This document shows positions 16,200 through 23,862 of a stretch of DNA of 36,850 nucleotides, in pieces. This DNA is from Argonema antarcticum A004/B2 (GTDB lineage: Bacteria; Cyanobacteriota; Cyanobacteriia; Cyanobacteriales; Aerosakkonemataceae), in contig NZ_JAIQZN010000074.1 in the NCBI RefSeq assembly GCF_023333585.1, forward strand, positions 1-36,850. The letters are read 5' to 3'. Under the pieces are notes generated by a model. The model was not told the origin of the DNA and made no database searches. It saw only the letters and a list, made by a program, of their open reading frames with translations. Position 1 is the stretch's first letter, and every line of letters begins with the position of its first letter. The position numbers and the translations under genes were made by a program.

Positions 16200-16709
16200 A
16201 TGATGAATCCAGGCTTGCAATACCCAATATTTGGCCCGGAGATTCAGTGTCCCCACTGTCGCCAAACGATTCCGGCGCTGACGCTGACGGATACTTATTT
16301 ATGTCCGCGTCATGGTGCCTTTGAGTCCAATCCAAAAACGGGTGAACTCATCCATCTCCAGTCTGGTCGGCAATGGCGGCTGTGGAATAATGAATGGTAT
16401 CGGCAGCACACCCATCCAGATGGGATTCGCTTTGAAATTCACGAGGCGCTAGACCGACTTTATACTCAAGGTTACCGCGCTACAAGGGTGATTGTGGCTC
16501 GACGCTATCAAGATTTGATCAGCGGTTACTTGGAACGCAGTACGCCTTGGCGGGGTCAGTCGGAGTCCGGTCGTCCTCGACTCTACGGTTTGCCGGTTGA
16601 TTTTAGTCCTGACGCGGAAGATGAACCGTGCTGGGAGGTAATTAATTTTGACTTGGAAAAAGAACCGGGTGTACCTGTGCGATATCCTTATTTCCGATTG
16701 TTTGAATAA
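16200..16709 (+). CDS. TIGR02652/DUF2396-like cyanobacterial zinc-ribbon protein
   Basis: A 169-aa conserved hypothetical protein of a type I associate with the cyanobacteria-restricted TIGR02652/DUF2396 family; function unknown. The N-terminus carries a putative zinc site: Cys17-Pro-His-Cys20 and Cys35-Pro-Arg-His38. The rest is Trp/Tyr/Arg-rich with a basic helix RATRVIVARRYQDLISGYLE and an acidic stretch FSPDAEDEPCWEV near the C-terminus. Two adjacent ATG codons (16200 and 16203) can start translation; neither has a clear Shine-Dalgarno. It stands alone between the carbonic-anhydrase-like gene (divergent) and heptamer arrays. Confidence 0.75.
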   Translation: MMNPGLQYPIFGPEIQCPHCRQTIPALTLTDTYLCPRHGAFESNPKTGELIHLQSGRQWRLWNNEWYRQHTHPDGIRFEIHEALDRLYTQGYRATRVIVARRYQDLISGYLERSTPWRGQSESGRPRLYGLPVDFSPDAEDEPCWEVINFDLEKEPGVPVRYPYFRLFE

Positions 16710-16711
16710 TC

Positions 16712-16900
16712 GTCATTAGTCAATGGTCATTAGTCAGTGGTCATTCGTCAGTGGTCATTCGTCAATGGTCATTCGTCAGTGGTCATTCGTCAGTGGTCGC
16801 GATCGTTCATAGTTATGGTTTATAGCAACAAGTAATAAACAAATGAACAATAAACTTTTGACTAATGACCGATGACTCATGACTCATGACTTATGACTAA
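16712..16900. repeat. Paired heptamer arrays with opposite polarity
   Basis: Array 1 (16712-16798) is about twelve GTCANNN heptamers, mostly GTCATTC alternating with GTCAGTG. Array 2 (16859-16900) is six TGACNNN heptamers (TGACTAA, TGACTCA and so on). GTCATTA in array 1 is the reverse complement of a rotation of TGACTAA in array 2, so the two arrays can pair. Array 2 ends 9 bp before the ATG of the VOC gene. Confidence 0.9.
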
Positions 16901-16909
16901 GGACAAATT

Positions 16910-17353
16910 ATGCACCACGCTTCAATCCGTACTGCGAATATCCATCGCGCGATCGCATTCTACGAACTGCTAGGATTTACTGTATGCGATCGCTTTACTA
17001 CCGGGTACACCCTCGCTTGCTGGATGGAAGGTTTGGGTGGACGCATCGAATTGATCCAAATCCCCGAACCGAAACCTGCACCCGATGCTTTTGGGGATGA
17101 ACATTATGTCGGATATTATCATTTATCTTTCGATCTCTCTAACTCGACTGATGATTTACCCACTTGGTTAACATCCCTGCAAGAACGCTTTACTGAGGCG
17201 TCGCGAGAAAACCAAGACCAATTCCAACCGCTGAAGGTGTTATTAGAACCGACTCAGCAGATGATCGGCTCTAGCATTTACGAAGTCGCTTTCATCGCTG
17301 ACACCGACGGCTTACCTCTGGAATTCCTCCGCGTCGTCGGAAATCTCAAATGA
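16910..17353 (+). CDS. VOC (glyoxalase/dioxygenase superfamily) protein
   Basis: A 147-aa vicinal-oxygen-chelate fold protein, two beta-alpha-beta-beta-beta modules in one chain. Likely metal ligands are in the usual places: His2 or His3 at the start of strand 1 (MHHASIRT), Glu47 in RIELIQ, His71 in YYHLSFD and Glu138 in PLEFLR. The N-terminal HHASIRTANIHRAIAFYELLGF is typical of lactoylglutathione-lyase-like members. Substrate is not predictable. The start is ATG at 16910, with AAGGA 6 nt upstream, and its leader is mostly heptamer repeat. Confidence 0.9.
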   Translation: MHHASIRTANIHRAIAFYELLGFTVCDRFTTGYTLACWMEGLGGRIELIQIPEPKPAPDAFGDEHYVGYYHLSFDLSNSTDDLPTWLTSLQERFTEASRENQDQFQPLKVLLEPTQQMIGSSIYEVAFIADTDGLPLEFLRVVGNLK

Positions 17354-17446
17354 AGAGAGCAAATAAATCTCTTACTATAAGATAACCTAAGATGCTATAC
17401 TTTTACGGGATAACCGAATTAGCTAGGAGCAGATAGTACTTCTGAA

Positions 17447-18292
17447 ATGACTAATTCCGATCGGGCCAACCAAGATGAGATTTCTAGTCCGGTAGAACAA
17501 TTATCCTCTACATCGAGTCCAAATATGTCGTTAATCCTGAAAAGCGTCGAGTATTTCTTTCTGGCTGCTTTTGTTTGTGCTGGCATCATTAACTTTTTTT
17601 TGCCAGGAAATCCAGTTGAAGTTATCTGGTTAGCTGCTCTTGTTTCGCTTTGGCTGTTTGTTTTTCTAACGAATAGACAACTCTCTAGTAACGTTAGGTT
17701 TGGGGAAAATCAGTTAGATATTGCCAAGAAAGCCGAACTCTATAGCTATCTATCGGGTAATAATAATTTATCAGAAAGCAACCAGATAAATCCGGCAAGA
17801 GAAAAGGCTCTACAGTATTGCAAAGAGTTGATAGAGGATTATAAAGCCACTCGAAGTAATTCCAGAAATTTTTACTATAGTTTGCAACTGGCAACCGTTG
17901 TTTTTTCGGGAATCACACCAATATTGGTTTTAGTAGACAAGTTGGATATAGGGATTTCGTGGTTCAAGTGGCTGCCGGTAATATTCCCTGCGATCGCATC
18001 TATAGTCGCTAGTGTAGTTACCTCATTCCCTTTTCAGGAAAATTGGATTGCTGCTAATAAAAGCGTGGAATCATTAGAAGCAGAACAGGAAAAATTCATA
18101 TTAGGAGTGACTCAACCGTATCGTTGCTATGATGTGGACGACGAAACAGAACGTCAAAAAAAGGCAAAACAGGCAATAGAAAACTTTATTGTTGAGGTGA
18201 ATAATATTCATCTTAAGCAAGTAGAAGATTCGGGGAAAACCAAGTCAAAGGAGGACAAGAGCGAGTCAGGTCAATCTGCTGAGTCAAAGTAG
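17447..18292 (+). CDS. DUF4231-like membrane protein
   Basis: A 281-aa protein with four predicted membrane helices: two near the N-terminus (about residues 33-50 and 55-72) and two in the DUF4231-like half (about 145-162 and 175-195). The latter half has EKALQYCKELIEDYKATRSNSRNF ahead of the helices and SFPFQENWIAANKSVESLEAE after them, a layout I associate with DUF4231 proteins. The extra N-terminal pair separates it from the shortest family members. The C-terminal tail is charged (KSKEDKSESGQSAESK). Role unknown; some DUF4231 proteins occur near nucleotide-signalling or defence genes, but nothing here shows that. A terminator hairpin follows. Confidence 0.65.
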   Translation: MTNSDRANQDEISSPVEQLSSTSSPNMSLILKSVEYFFLAAFVCAGIINFFLPGNPVEVIWLAALVSLWLFVFLTNRQLSSNVRFGENQLDIAKKAELYSYLSGNNNLSESNQINPAREKALQYCKELIEDYKATRSNSRNFYYSLQLATVVFSGITPILVLVDKLDIGISWFKWLPVIFPAIASIVASVVTSFPFQENWIAANKSVESLEAEQEKFILGVTQPYRCYDVDDETERQKKAKQAIENFIVEVNNIHLKQVEDSGKTKSKEDKSESGQSAESK

Positions 18293-18298
18293 GGGAAA

Positions 18299-18334
18299 GT
18301 GCGACTATTTTAGCTCAAACTAAAAAAGTCGCAC
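18299..18334 (+). terminator. Hairpin after the DUF4231-like gene
   Basis: Stem GTGCGACTATTTTAG (18299-18313) with CTAAAAAAGTCGCAC (18320-18334), 14 of 15 pairs, 6-nt loop, 7 bp after the stop. A TTTTT run follows after GGTAAG. Probable intrinsic terminator. Confidence 0.75.
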
Positions 18335-18420
18335 GGTAAGTTTTTAGTGGCAGACTAGAGTTATATTCAGGGCGCTCGTCTCAGCAAAATTCAATTCACG
18401 CCTTGGGCTCTAGAAAATTT

Positions 18421-21276
18421 ATGTCATTTTTAACAACTTGTTGGCGTCGATACCGCATTCCCGCATTGCTGTTTAGCCTCTGCTTGAGCTATGTGGTGCT
18501 GTTTGCTGGCGGGAATGCTAAGATGCAGCCAGCAGCAGCGACCATTCCCAAGATTGGGGAGGCTCACGCACTTTCCCAATCATCTGCGGTGGCGGATGAA
18601 ACATCCATCTCCCTCACCCAAAACGTTCGCAAAACCGTCCTGGAAAATGGACTCACCGTTTTAACAAAAGAAGTGCATACCGCGCCCGTAGTCACCGTTC
18701 AGGCGTGGTATAAAGTCGGGTCGCGCAACGAAGAACCCGGAGTAAATGGGATTGCACACCAGCTAGAACACATGATGTTCAAAGGCACTACAAATCGCCC
18801 GATTCAATTCGGTCGGCTTTTCAGCGCCCTGGGTAGCAACTCGAACGCTTTTACCAGCTACGACGAAACAGCCTACTTTGGTACAGTGGAGCGGGAAAAA
18901 CTCCCCGCAATGCTGGTTTTAGAAGCAGACAGGATGCAAAACGCCCGCATCGAAGCAGAGCAACTCGCCAGCGAAAAGCGGGTGGTGATTTCCGAATTGC
19001 AAGGCTACGAAAATTCTCCCCAAAATAGGCTAGACCGAGCAGTCATGCGAGCCGTCTTCCCTAATCTGCCCTACGGTCTGCCTGTGGGCGGCACCAAAGC
19101 AGATGTGGAGAAGTTTACAGTCACGGAGGTGCAGCGTTACTACAACAACTACTACAGCCCTAATAACGCCACCTTGATCGTTGTGGGAGATTTCCAAACC
19201 GAACCCACCCTCAAGGCGGTGAGAGAAATCTTTGGCAAACTTCCTAACCGAGCGGGAGAGCGAGAGAGCGAGAGAGCGAGAGAAAATGTACCTTCAGATT
19301 CCCCCACTCCCCCACTCCCCCACTCCCCCACTCCCATTGTGTTGCGCGAGGCAGGTAGCGCACCTTTGTTGCAGGTGGTGTATCCGTTACCGCCGAACAA
19401 TCACCCCGATGTGGCAGCGTTGAAGGTAATGGATTACATTTTGACTGGGGGGCGCAGTTCTCGGATTTATCAAGCTTTGGTGGAATCGGGTCTAGCTAGC
19501 GATGCAGGAGGCTACGCAGCTAATTTAATTGACGGGGGTTGGTATCAACTGTCCGCTACAGCAGTTCGAGACCAGAAAGTGACGGAAATCGATCGCGTTC
19601 TTAAGGAAACGATCGCAGATTTACAAAATAAAGGCGTTACAGAAGCAGAACTGAATCGGGCTAAAGCCCAATTCCGCGCTGGGGTTATCTTGGGTAACCG
19701 AGAAATAACAGCCCAAGCTATGCAACTGGGTGACGACTATATAAGTACGGGTGACTACAGCTATACAGACAAACTGTTGAAAGCGGTTGAGGGAATTAGC
19801 GCCGCTGACGTACAGCGAGTGGCAAAAGAATATCTCAAAGAATCGAATCGCACTGTCGGCTATTTTGAGCCAACCCAGCTGACAGATCAAGGCGGTGCGA
19901 CCACAACTAATAACAGTCAAACTACGGAAAACTTCAACTTGGGGCCACCAGTAGACCCAGCGGAAGTCGCTAAGTATCTACCTTCCTTTACTTCATCTGC
20001 TACATCCACAACTCAATCATTGCCAGAGTCATTCAAACTGAGTAATGGTTTGCAAGTGTTGCTTTTACCCGATCGCAGTACCCCAACGATAACTCTGAGC
20101 GGTTACATCCAAGCAGGGACGGAATTTGACTCGGTAGCATCGGCAGGCATAGCTTCTCTGACAGCAGAAAATCTTCTGAATGGCACTAAAACTAAAGATG
20201 CTTTAACGCTAGCCAAAACATTGGAAGAACGAGGCGCGAGTCTGGACTTTGGCGCGTCCAGAGAGGGTGTAAGTTTTGATGGATATAGTTTATCGAAAGA
20301 CCTGCCCACATTAGTTCAAACCTTGGCTGATGTTTTGCAGAATGCCAACTTTCCAGAAGATCAGCTGGAACTAAGCCGTCAGCGATCTTTAACACAACTT
20401 AAAGAGCGGTTCGATAACCCAAGTTACTTGGCATATCGAACATTGCAACAAACTATTTACCCAAGCAAACATCCCTTCCACGTCTATCCCACCAACGACA
20501 GCCTGAAGCGCATTAGCGATGCCGATGTGATGCGTTTTTACCAAGAGCATTACCGCCCCGATACTACCGTGCTGACTGTGGTGGGGGACTTTGAAGCGCA
20601 AAAGGTGCGATCGCTCATCGAAACCCAATTAGGCAGTTGGAAAGCCAGCGGCAAAGCACCACGTCTCGATTTTCCCAGCGTACCCATGCCGTCAAAAATT
20701 GTCCGCTTGAATCCGGTAATACCGGGCAAAACACAAGCGATCACCTTTATGGGATATCGTGGGATCGATCGCCAAGATCCGCGTTACTATGCCACATTGG
20801 TGCTAAATGAGATTTTGGGTGGCGATACGCTATCGAGTCGGCTGGGAACGGAAATTCGCGATCGCCTTGGTCTTACCTACGGGATTTACAGCGCTTTCCA
20901 AGCCGGAAAGGAGCCCGGTTTGTTTCTGATTAATATGCAGACAGCCCCGGAAGATACCAATAAAGCGATCGCCAGTACCCTGGGCCTATTGCAACAAGTT
21001 CACGCTCAAGGCGTTACCAGTGCCGAAGTAGATACTGCCAAGCGTTCCCTCATTAGCAGTTACACTGTTCAACTAGCAGACCCCGACTCGTTAACATCGG
21101 TAATTCTGATGAACGAAGTTTACGGACTTTCTCTTGCAGAAATTCGCGATTTTACTCGTAAAATCCAAGCAGTCAGTCTGGAACAAGTTAACCAGATAGC
21201 CAAAGATTTGCTGCAACCCGATAACTTAGTTGTCGTGACGGCTGGGCCATCTGTGTCTTCAGCGGCGTCGCGATAA
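18421..21276 (+). CDS. Two-domain M16 (insulinase/pitrilysin-like) zinc peptidase, secreted
   Basis: Single-chain M16 peptidase with an active N-terminal half and an inactive C-terminal half, likely periplasmic. The inverted zinc motif HQLEH is at residues 113-117, followed by MMFKGT, and the later acidic region SEKRVVISELQGYEN should supply the third ligand. The second half (from about 530, SFKLSNGLQVLLLPD) has GIASLTAENLLNGT where HxxEH would be, the normal partner-domain state. The N-terminus has a hydrophobic signal-like segment (ALLFSLCLSYVVLFAGG). I choose ATG at 18421 (951 aa) over TTG at 18403. Oddity: residues about 278-306 are encoded by tandem repeats (19253-19335) that form a low-complexity Arg/Glu then Ser/Pro/Thr linker inside the first half. 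Confidence 0.95.
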   Translation: MSFLTTCWRRYRIPALLFSLCLSYVVLFAGGNAKMQPAAATIPKIGEAHALSQSSAVADETSISLTQNVRKTVLENGLTVLTKEVHTAPVVTVQAWYKVGSRNEEPGVNGIAHQLEHMMFKGTTNRPIQFGRLFSALGSNSNAFTSYDETAYFGTVEREKLPAMLVLEADRMQNARIEAEQLASEKRVVISELQGYENSPQNRLDRAVMRAVFPNLPYGLPVGGTKADVEKFTVTEVQRYYNNYYSPNNATLIVVGDFQTEPTLKAVREIFGKLPNRAGERESERARENVPSDSPTPPLPHSPTPIVLREAGSAPLLQVVYPLPPNNHPDVAALKVMDYILTGGRSSRIYQALVESGLASDAGGYAANLIDGGWYQLSATAVRDQKVTEIDRVLKETIADLQNKGVTEAELNRAKAQFRAGVILGNREITAQAMQLGDDYISTGDYSYTDKLLKAVEGISAADVQRVAKEYLKESNRTVGYFEPTQLTDQGGATTTNNSQTTENFNLGPPVDPAEVAKYLPSFTSSATSTTQSLPESFKLSNGLQVLLLPDRSTPTITLSGYIQAGTEFDSVASAGIASLTAENLLNGTKTKDALTLAKTLEERGASLDFGASREGVSFDGYSLSKDLPTLVQTLADVLQNANFPEDQLELSRQRSLTQLKERFDNPSYLAYRTLQQTIYPSKHPFHVYPTNDSLKRISDADVMRFYQEHYRPDTTVLTVVGDFEAQKVRSLIETQLGSWKASGKAPRLDFPSVPMPSKIVRLNPVIPGKTQAITFMGYRGIDRQDPRYYATLVLNEILGGDTLSSRLGTEIRDRLGLTYGIYSAFQAGKEPGLFLINMQTAPEDTNKAIASTLGLLQQVHAQGVTSAEVDTAKRSLISSYTVQLADPDSLTSVILMNEVYGLSLAEIRDFTRKIQAVSLEQVNQIAKDLLQPDNLVVVTAGPSVSSAASR
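19253..19335 (+). repeat. Two 8-bp tandem arrays inside the M16 coding sequence
   Basis: Array 1 (19253-19284) is GAGAGCGA repeated almost perfectly; array 2 (19301-19332) is four exact copies of CCCCCACT plus CCC. Between them is AAAATGTACCTTCAGATT. Since 8 is not a multiple of 3, each array is read in all three frames, giving GERESERARE and SPTPPLPHSPTP. This is the composition of the intergenic arrays in this window, not of coding DNA. Confidence 0.92.
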
Positions 21277-21294
21277 GTATAGCTAGGGACTAGG

Positions 21295-21415
21295 GTCAGT
21301 TGTCAGTTGTCAGTGGTCAGTTGTCAGTTGTCAGTTGTCAGTGGTCAGTTGTCAGTTGTCAGTGGTCAGTTGTCAGTGGTCAGTTGTCAGTGGTCAGTTG
21401 TCAGTTGCCAGTGGT
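21295..21415. repeat. Heptamer tandem array (GTCAGTK)n
   Basis: About seventeen copies of GTCAGTT/GTCAGTG in near-perfect 7-bp register, beginning 19 bp after the M16 stop. Non-coding. Remaining sequence of the 21277-21711 interval holds only the two mini-ORFs described next. Confidence 0.95.
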
Positions 21416-21482
21416 AAAAATTCTGAGTTGACTTAGGATTGAATAACCGAAGAGTCTTACACATCAGCGTCCAGTTTTAAAT

Positions 21483-21590
21483 ATGGCGATTTCATGCCTC
21501 AAAATTCCCAAGCTGGAGCGCTATGCAGCAATGGCAATGGTAATATGGGGCTGTCTGAGCCTCTGGATGGGAGTCGATCGGTTAGGCTAG
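21483..21590 (+). CDS. Candidate 35-aa single-span mini-protein
   Basis: ATG at 21483 opens a 35-codon frame: a basic N-terminus (KIPKLERYA) followed by one hydrophobic stretch, MAMVIWGCLSLWMG, and a VDRLG end. This is the layout of a small membrane protein. There is no clear Shine-Dalgarno and I do not recognise it among small photosynthesis subunits (PsbM, PetL, PetN and PsaM differ). It lies between a heptamer array and the cupredoxin gene on the same strand. It may be chance. Confidence 0.35.
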   Translation: MAISCLKIPKLERYAAMAMVIWGCLSLWMGVDRLG

Positions 21591-21639
21591 TTGCCTCCAC
21601 CTTCTCAGAGCGCTGTTTCTTTTAGGCCAACTGCATCCC

Positions 21640-21705
21640 ATGAGCTTGCCTGGGGCAGACTATATCCAGCCAGATCCCGATCGGCATCTTCATCATCATC
21701 ACTGA
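21640..21705 (+). CDS. Candidate 21-aa His-tailed mini-ORF
   Basis: ATG at 21640 to TGA at 21703, encoding MSLPGADYIQPDPDRHLHHHH. The frame is open upstream to 21586 without another ATG, so it could instead be the tail of a frameshifted or non-ATG-started peptide following the preceding mini-ORF. The HLHHHH end would bind transition metals, and it stops 6 bp before the ATG of a copper-protein gene. No clear ribosome site. Treat as a candidate only. Confidence 0.3.
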   Translation: MSLPGADYIQPDPDRHLHHHH

Positions 21706-21711
21706 TAAATT

Positions 21712-22182
21712 ATGGTTCGGTTAATTGGCTCTATCTATAAACTATGGCGGCATTGGTGGATGCTTTTGGCGCTCATAGTTTGCTTTGGCTTTATCTTTGC
21801 ATCCCCAGCCGAAGCTTCTCTGATCGGCAACCCAGTTACAGAAGTTAAGATCGATTTGGGCAATGCCGGTAACGAATTAAAGTTTTTTCCAAACAACCTC
21901 AAGTTTGTTGCCGATAAGCCTTATAAACTGATCGTCAACAATCCCAGTCCCCAGAAGCACTATTTCACCGCCAAAGACTTTGCAGATGCAATTTGGACGC
22001 AAAAAGTCCAAGATGGCAAAATGGAAGTAAAAGGAGCCATCCACGAGATAGAAATTAAACCCGGAGCCCAGGCAGAGTGGGTATTTGTACCGCTCAAATC
22101 GGGCACTTACAGTCTCCGCTGTCCAATCGCGGGACATACCGAAGCGGGGATGACCGGCCAAATTGCCATTTCTGCTGAGTAG
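21712..22182 (+). CDS. Secreted cupredoxin-domain protein (type 1 copper)
   Basis: A 156-aa protein with a signal peptide (basic start, hydrophobic MLLALIVCFGFIF, cleavage near AEA-S at residue 36) and one cupredoxin domain. Likely copper ligands are His83 (KHYF), Cys137, His142 and Met147. The ligand loop is Cys-x4-His-x4-Met (RCPIAGHTEAGM), the spacing of rusticyanin-type proteins, not the Cys-x2-His-x4-Met of plastocyanin, so it should not be called petE. It may carry electrons or handle copper in the periplasm or thylakoid lumen. Start is ATG at 21712. Two mini-ORFs precede it on the same strand, one with a His-rich end. Confidence 0.85.
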   Translation: MVRLIGSIYKLWRHWWMLLALIVCFGFIFASPAEASLIGNPVTEVKIDLGNAGNELKFFPNNLKFVADKPYKLIVNNPSPQKHYFTAKDFADAIWTQKVQDGKMEVKGAIHEIEIKPGAQAEWVFVPLKSGTYSLRCPIAGHTEAGMTGQIAISAE

Positions 22183-22320
22183 CGCAAATATCAGTTAAAT
22201 TTGGATGAACTGCCTTCGGGCAACAAAATATGCGCCCTCAAGTTCTGATCGGACAATTTTTCTATCAATCTTTTCGAGTCTTGATATAATATTATGTCCG
22301 GTAGCACCGCCCGTGTAAGA

Positions 22321-22470
22321 GTGATATCGTCAAATTGTTTGTTGTCATCTGTGGTTAAATTTTTACCACAGATGTAGGCGCTTCGCCTTCCCGTAGGGTA
22401 GACAGATGAACACAGATGAACACAGATAAAAACGGGATTTTTTTAGAAAACGGATGCGTAAGGACATGAT
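22321..22470 (+). repeat. Dispersed 130-bp repeat family B, copy 2, with insertion
   Basis: It matches copy 1 (7525-7660) through TCGTCAAATTGTTTGTTGTC, the ACCACAGAT box, the paired GAACACAGAT and the CGGATGCGTAAGGA end. A 26-nt G/C-rich block (22375-22400, AGGCGCTTCGCCTTCCCGTA core) replaces two bases of the other copies. A perfect hairpin, CATCTGTGGT (22346-22355) with ACCACAGATG (22365-22374), lies just before it. The rest of 22183-22545 has no gene. Confidence 0.85.
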
Positions 22471-22545
22471 ATAATTGATTGATTTAGCTGAATTTGCAAT
22501 TAATCATTACTGTTGCCATCCCACCTTTAGCCACTTGTTGATTCC

Positions 22546-23373
22546 ATGAATATTCTAGGCAATTTGCTTTCCCACTCCGTTCAACCTTCCTCCAGCAATA
22601 AAAGACGTAAAGGCATTGAGATTAAGTCGCCCCGTGAAATCGAAATCATGCGACAGGCGGCGAAAATTGTGGCAACAGTACTTAAAGAAATTTCCCAGAC
22701 GATGGCACCTGGGATGACAACGGCAGATGTGGACGCCTACGCGGAAAAGCGCATCCGAGAAATGGGCGCAAAACCAAGTTTCAAAGGCTACCACGGATTT
22801 CCTGCTTCTATCTGTTCGAGCATCAATAACGAAGTGGTACATGGGATTCCCAGTGCCAAAAAAGTGATTCGGACTGGAGATGTAGTAAAAATAGATACTG
22901 GTGCTTACTATGAAGGCTTTCACGGCGACTCTTGCATTACGATCGCAGTAGGTGAAGTAACGCCAGAAGCCGCTAAGTTAATTCGTGTTGCAGAAGAAGC
23001 GCTTTACAAGGGTATTGAGCAAGTTAAAGCAGGAAACTATCTGATGGATCTTGCTGGTGCAATTCAAGATTGTGTTGTAGCAAACGACTTCACCGTGGTA
23101 GAAGATTTTACCGGACACGGTGTTGGTCGCAACCTGCATGAAGAACCTTCTGTGTTTAACTTCCGCACCCGCGAGATGCCAAATGTCAAGCTGCGTGCTG
23201 GGATGACTTTAGCGATCGAACCAATTTTGAATGCAGGTTCTAAATTCACGCGCATTCTGGCGGACAAATGGACGGCGGTGACAGTGGATAATGCCCTGTC
23301 TGCCCAGTTTGAGCATACCGTACTGGTAACTGAAGACGGTTATGAGATTTTGACCGATCGCTCTTTGGTCTAG
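22546..23373 (+). CDS. map: Methionine aminopeptidase, type I
   Basis: Removes the initiator Met from nascent proteins in the cytoplasm. All pita-bread-fold metal ligands are present: Asp117 (KIDTGA), Asp128 (HGDSC), His191 (GHGVG), Glu225 (AIEPI) and Glu256 (QFEHT), with substrate-side His99 (VVHGIPS). The core begins at about residue 24 ([15 protein letters not shown]). The 22-residue N-terminal leader is Ser/Asn-rich and not part of the family core. Length 275 aa. Start is ATG at 22546. Cyanobacteria often carry several map genes, so this may be one paralogue. A 13-bp inverted repeat follows the stop. Confidence 0.96.
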   Translation: MNILGNLLSHSVQPSSSNKRRKGIEIKSPREIEIMRQAAKIVATVLKEISQTMAPGMTTADVDAYAEKRIREMGAKPSFKGYHGFPASICSSINNEVVHGIPSAKKVIRTGDVVKIDTGAYYEGFHGDSCITIAVGEVTPEAAKLIRVAEEALYKGIEQVKAGNYLMDLAGAIQDCVVANDFTVVEDFTGHGVGRNLHEEPSVFNFRTREMPNVKLRAGMTLAIEPILNAGSKFTRILADKWTAVTVDNALSAQFEHTVLVTEDGYEILTDRSLV

Positions 23374-23399
23374 TTTTATTAGACCCAATTTCAGATTTC

Positions 23400-23443
23400 A
23401 GATTTCAAATTTCATATTGTCAATCAACATAAATTTGAAATCT
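23400..23443 (+). terminator. Inverted repeat after map
   Basis: Perfect 13-bp stem AGATTTCAAATTT (23400-23412) with AAATTTGAAATCT (23431-23443), 18-nt loop, 27 bp after the map stop. It is followed by AAAATCTTCCCTTTTCTTTTG. AT-rich stem; it could end the map transcript, or be another dispersed palindrome related to 2591-2708. Confidence 0.5.
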
Positions 23444-23472
23444 AAAATCTTCCCTTTTCTTTTGTTAGTTGT

Positions 23473-23862
23473 CATATCATATCCTTACACATCGGTCACC
23501 TAAAAAAATCCTGTTCTTATTCTTATCTGTGTTCATCTGTGTTCATCTGTCTTCATCTGTGGTAAAAATTTAACCAACGATGACAACAAACAATTTGACG
23601 ATATCACTCATATCCTTACACATCGGCCACCTAAAAAAACCTGTTCTTATTCTTATCTGTGTTCATCTGTGTTCATCTGTCTTCATCTGTGGTAAAAATT
23701 TAACCAACGATGACAACAAACAATTTGACGATATCACTCATATCCTTACACATCGGCCACCTAAAAAAACCTGTTCTTATTCTTATCTGCGTTTATCTGC
23801 GTTCATCTGCCTTCATCTGCGGTAAAAATTTAACCACCGATGACAACAAACAATTTGACAAT
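23473..23862 (-). repeat. Three tandem copies of the 130-bp family B repeat
   Basis: Exactly 130-bp spacing: the box CGATGACAACAAACAATTTG recurs at 23579, 23709 and, with ACC for AAC before it, 23839. Orientation is inverted relative to copies 1 and 2. Units 1 and 2 are nearly identical; unit 3 has several T-to-C changes at CTGT positions (CTGCGTT and CTGCGGT for CTGTGTT and CTGTGGT). The array ends at the amidase start codon, so amidase promoter and leader lie inside repeat DNA. It is not a CRISPR array: there are no unique spacers. Confidence 0.95.

Noticed and set aside
18403-18420. TTG-initiated six-residue extension of the M16 peptidase
   Set aside because: An ATG at 18421 follows at once and better fits the signal-like N-terminus; no ribosome site supports the TTG.
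21712-22182. Plastocyanin (petE)
   Set aside because: The ligand loop is Cys-x4-His-x4-Met, not plastocyanin's Cys-x2-His-x4-Met, and the overall sequence does not match plastocyanin.
23473-23862. Possible CRISPR array (regular direct repeats)
   Set aside because: The whole 130-bp unit repeats with no unique spacers, and single dispersed copies exist elsewhere. The same reasoning excludes the 33-bp units at 26055-26186.
23580-23862. Open frames in the repeat array, including a 51-residue N-terminal extension of the amidase
   Set aside because: They translate repeat DNA, differ by frame from unit to unit because 130 is not a multiple of 3, and the amidase core starts properly at the ATG at 23863.
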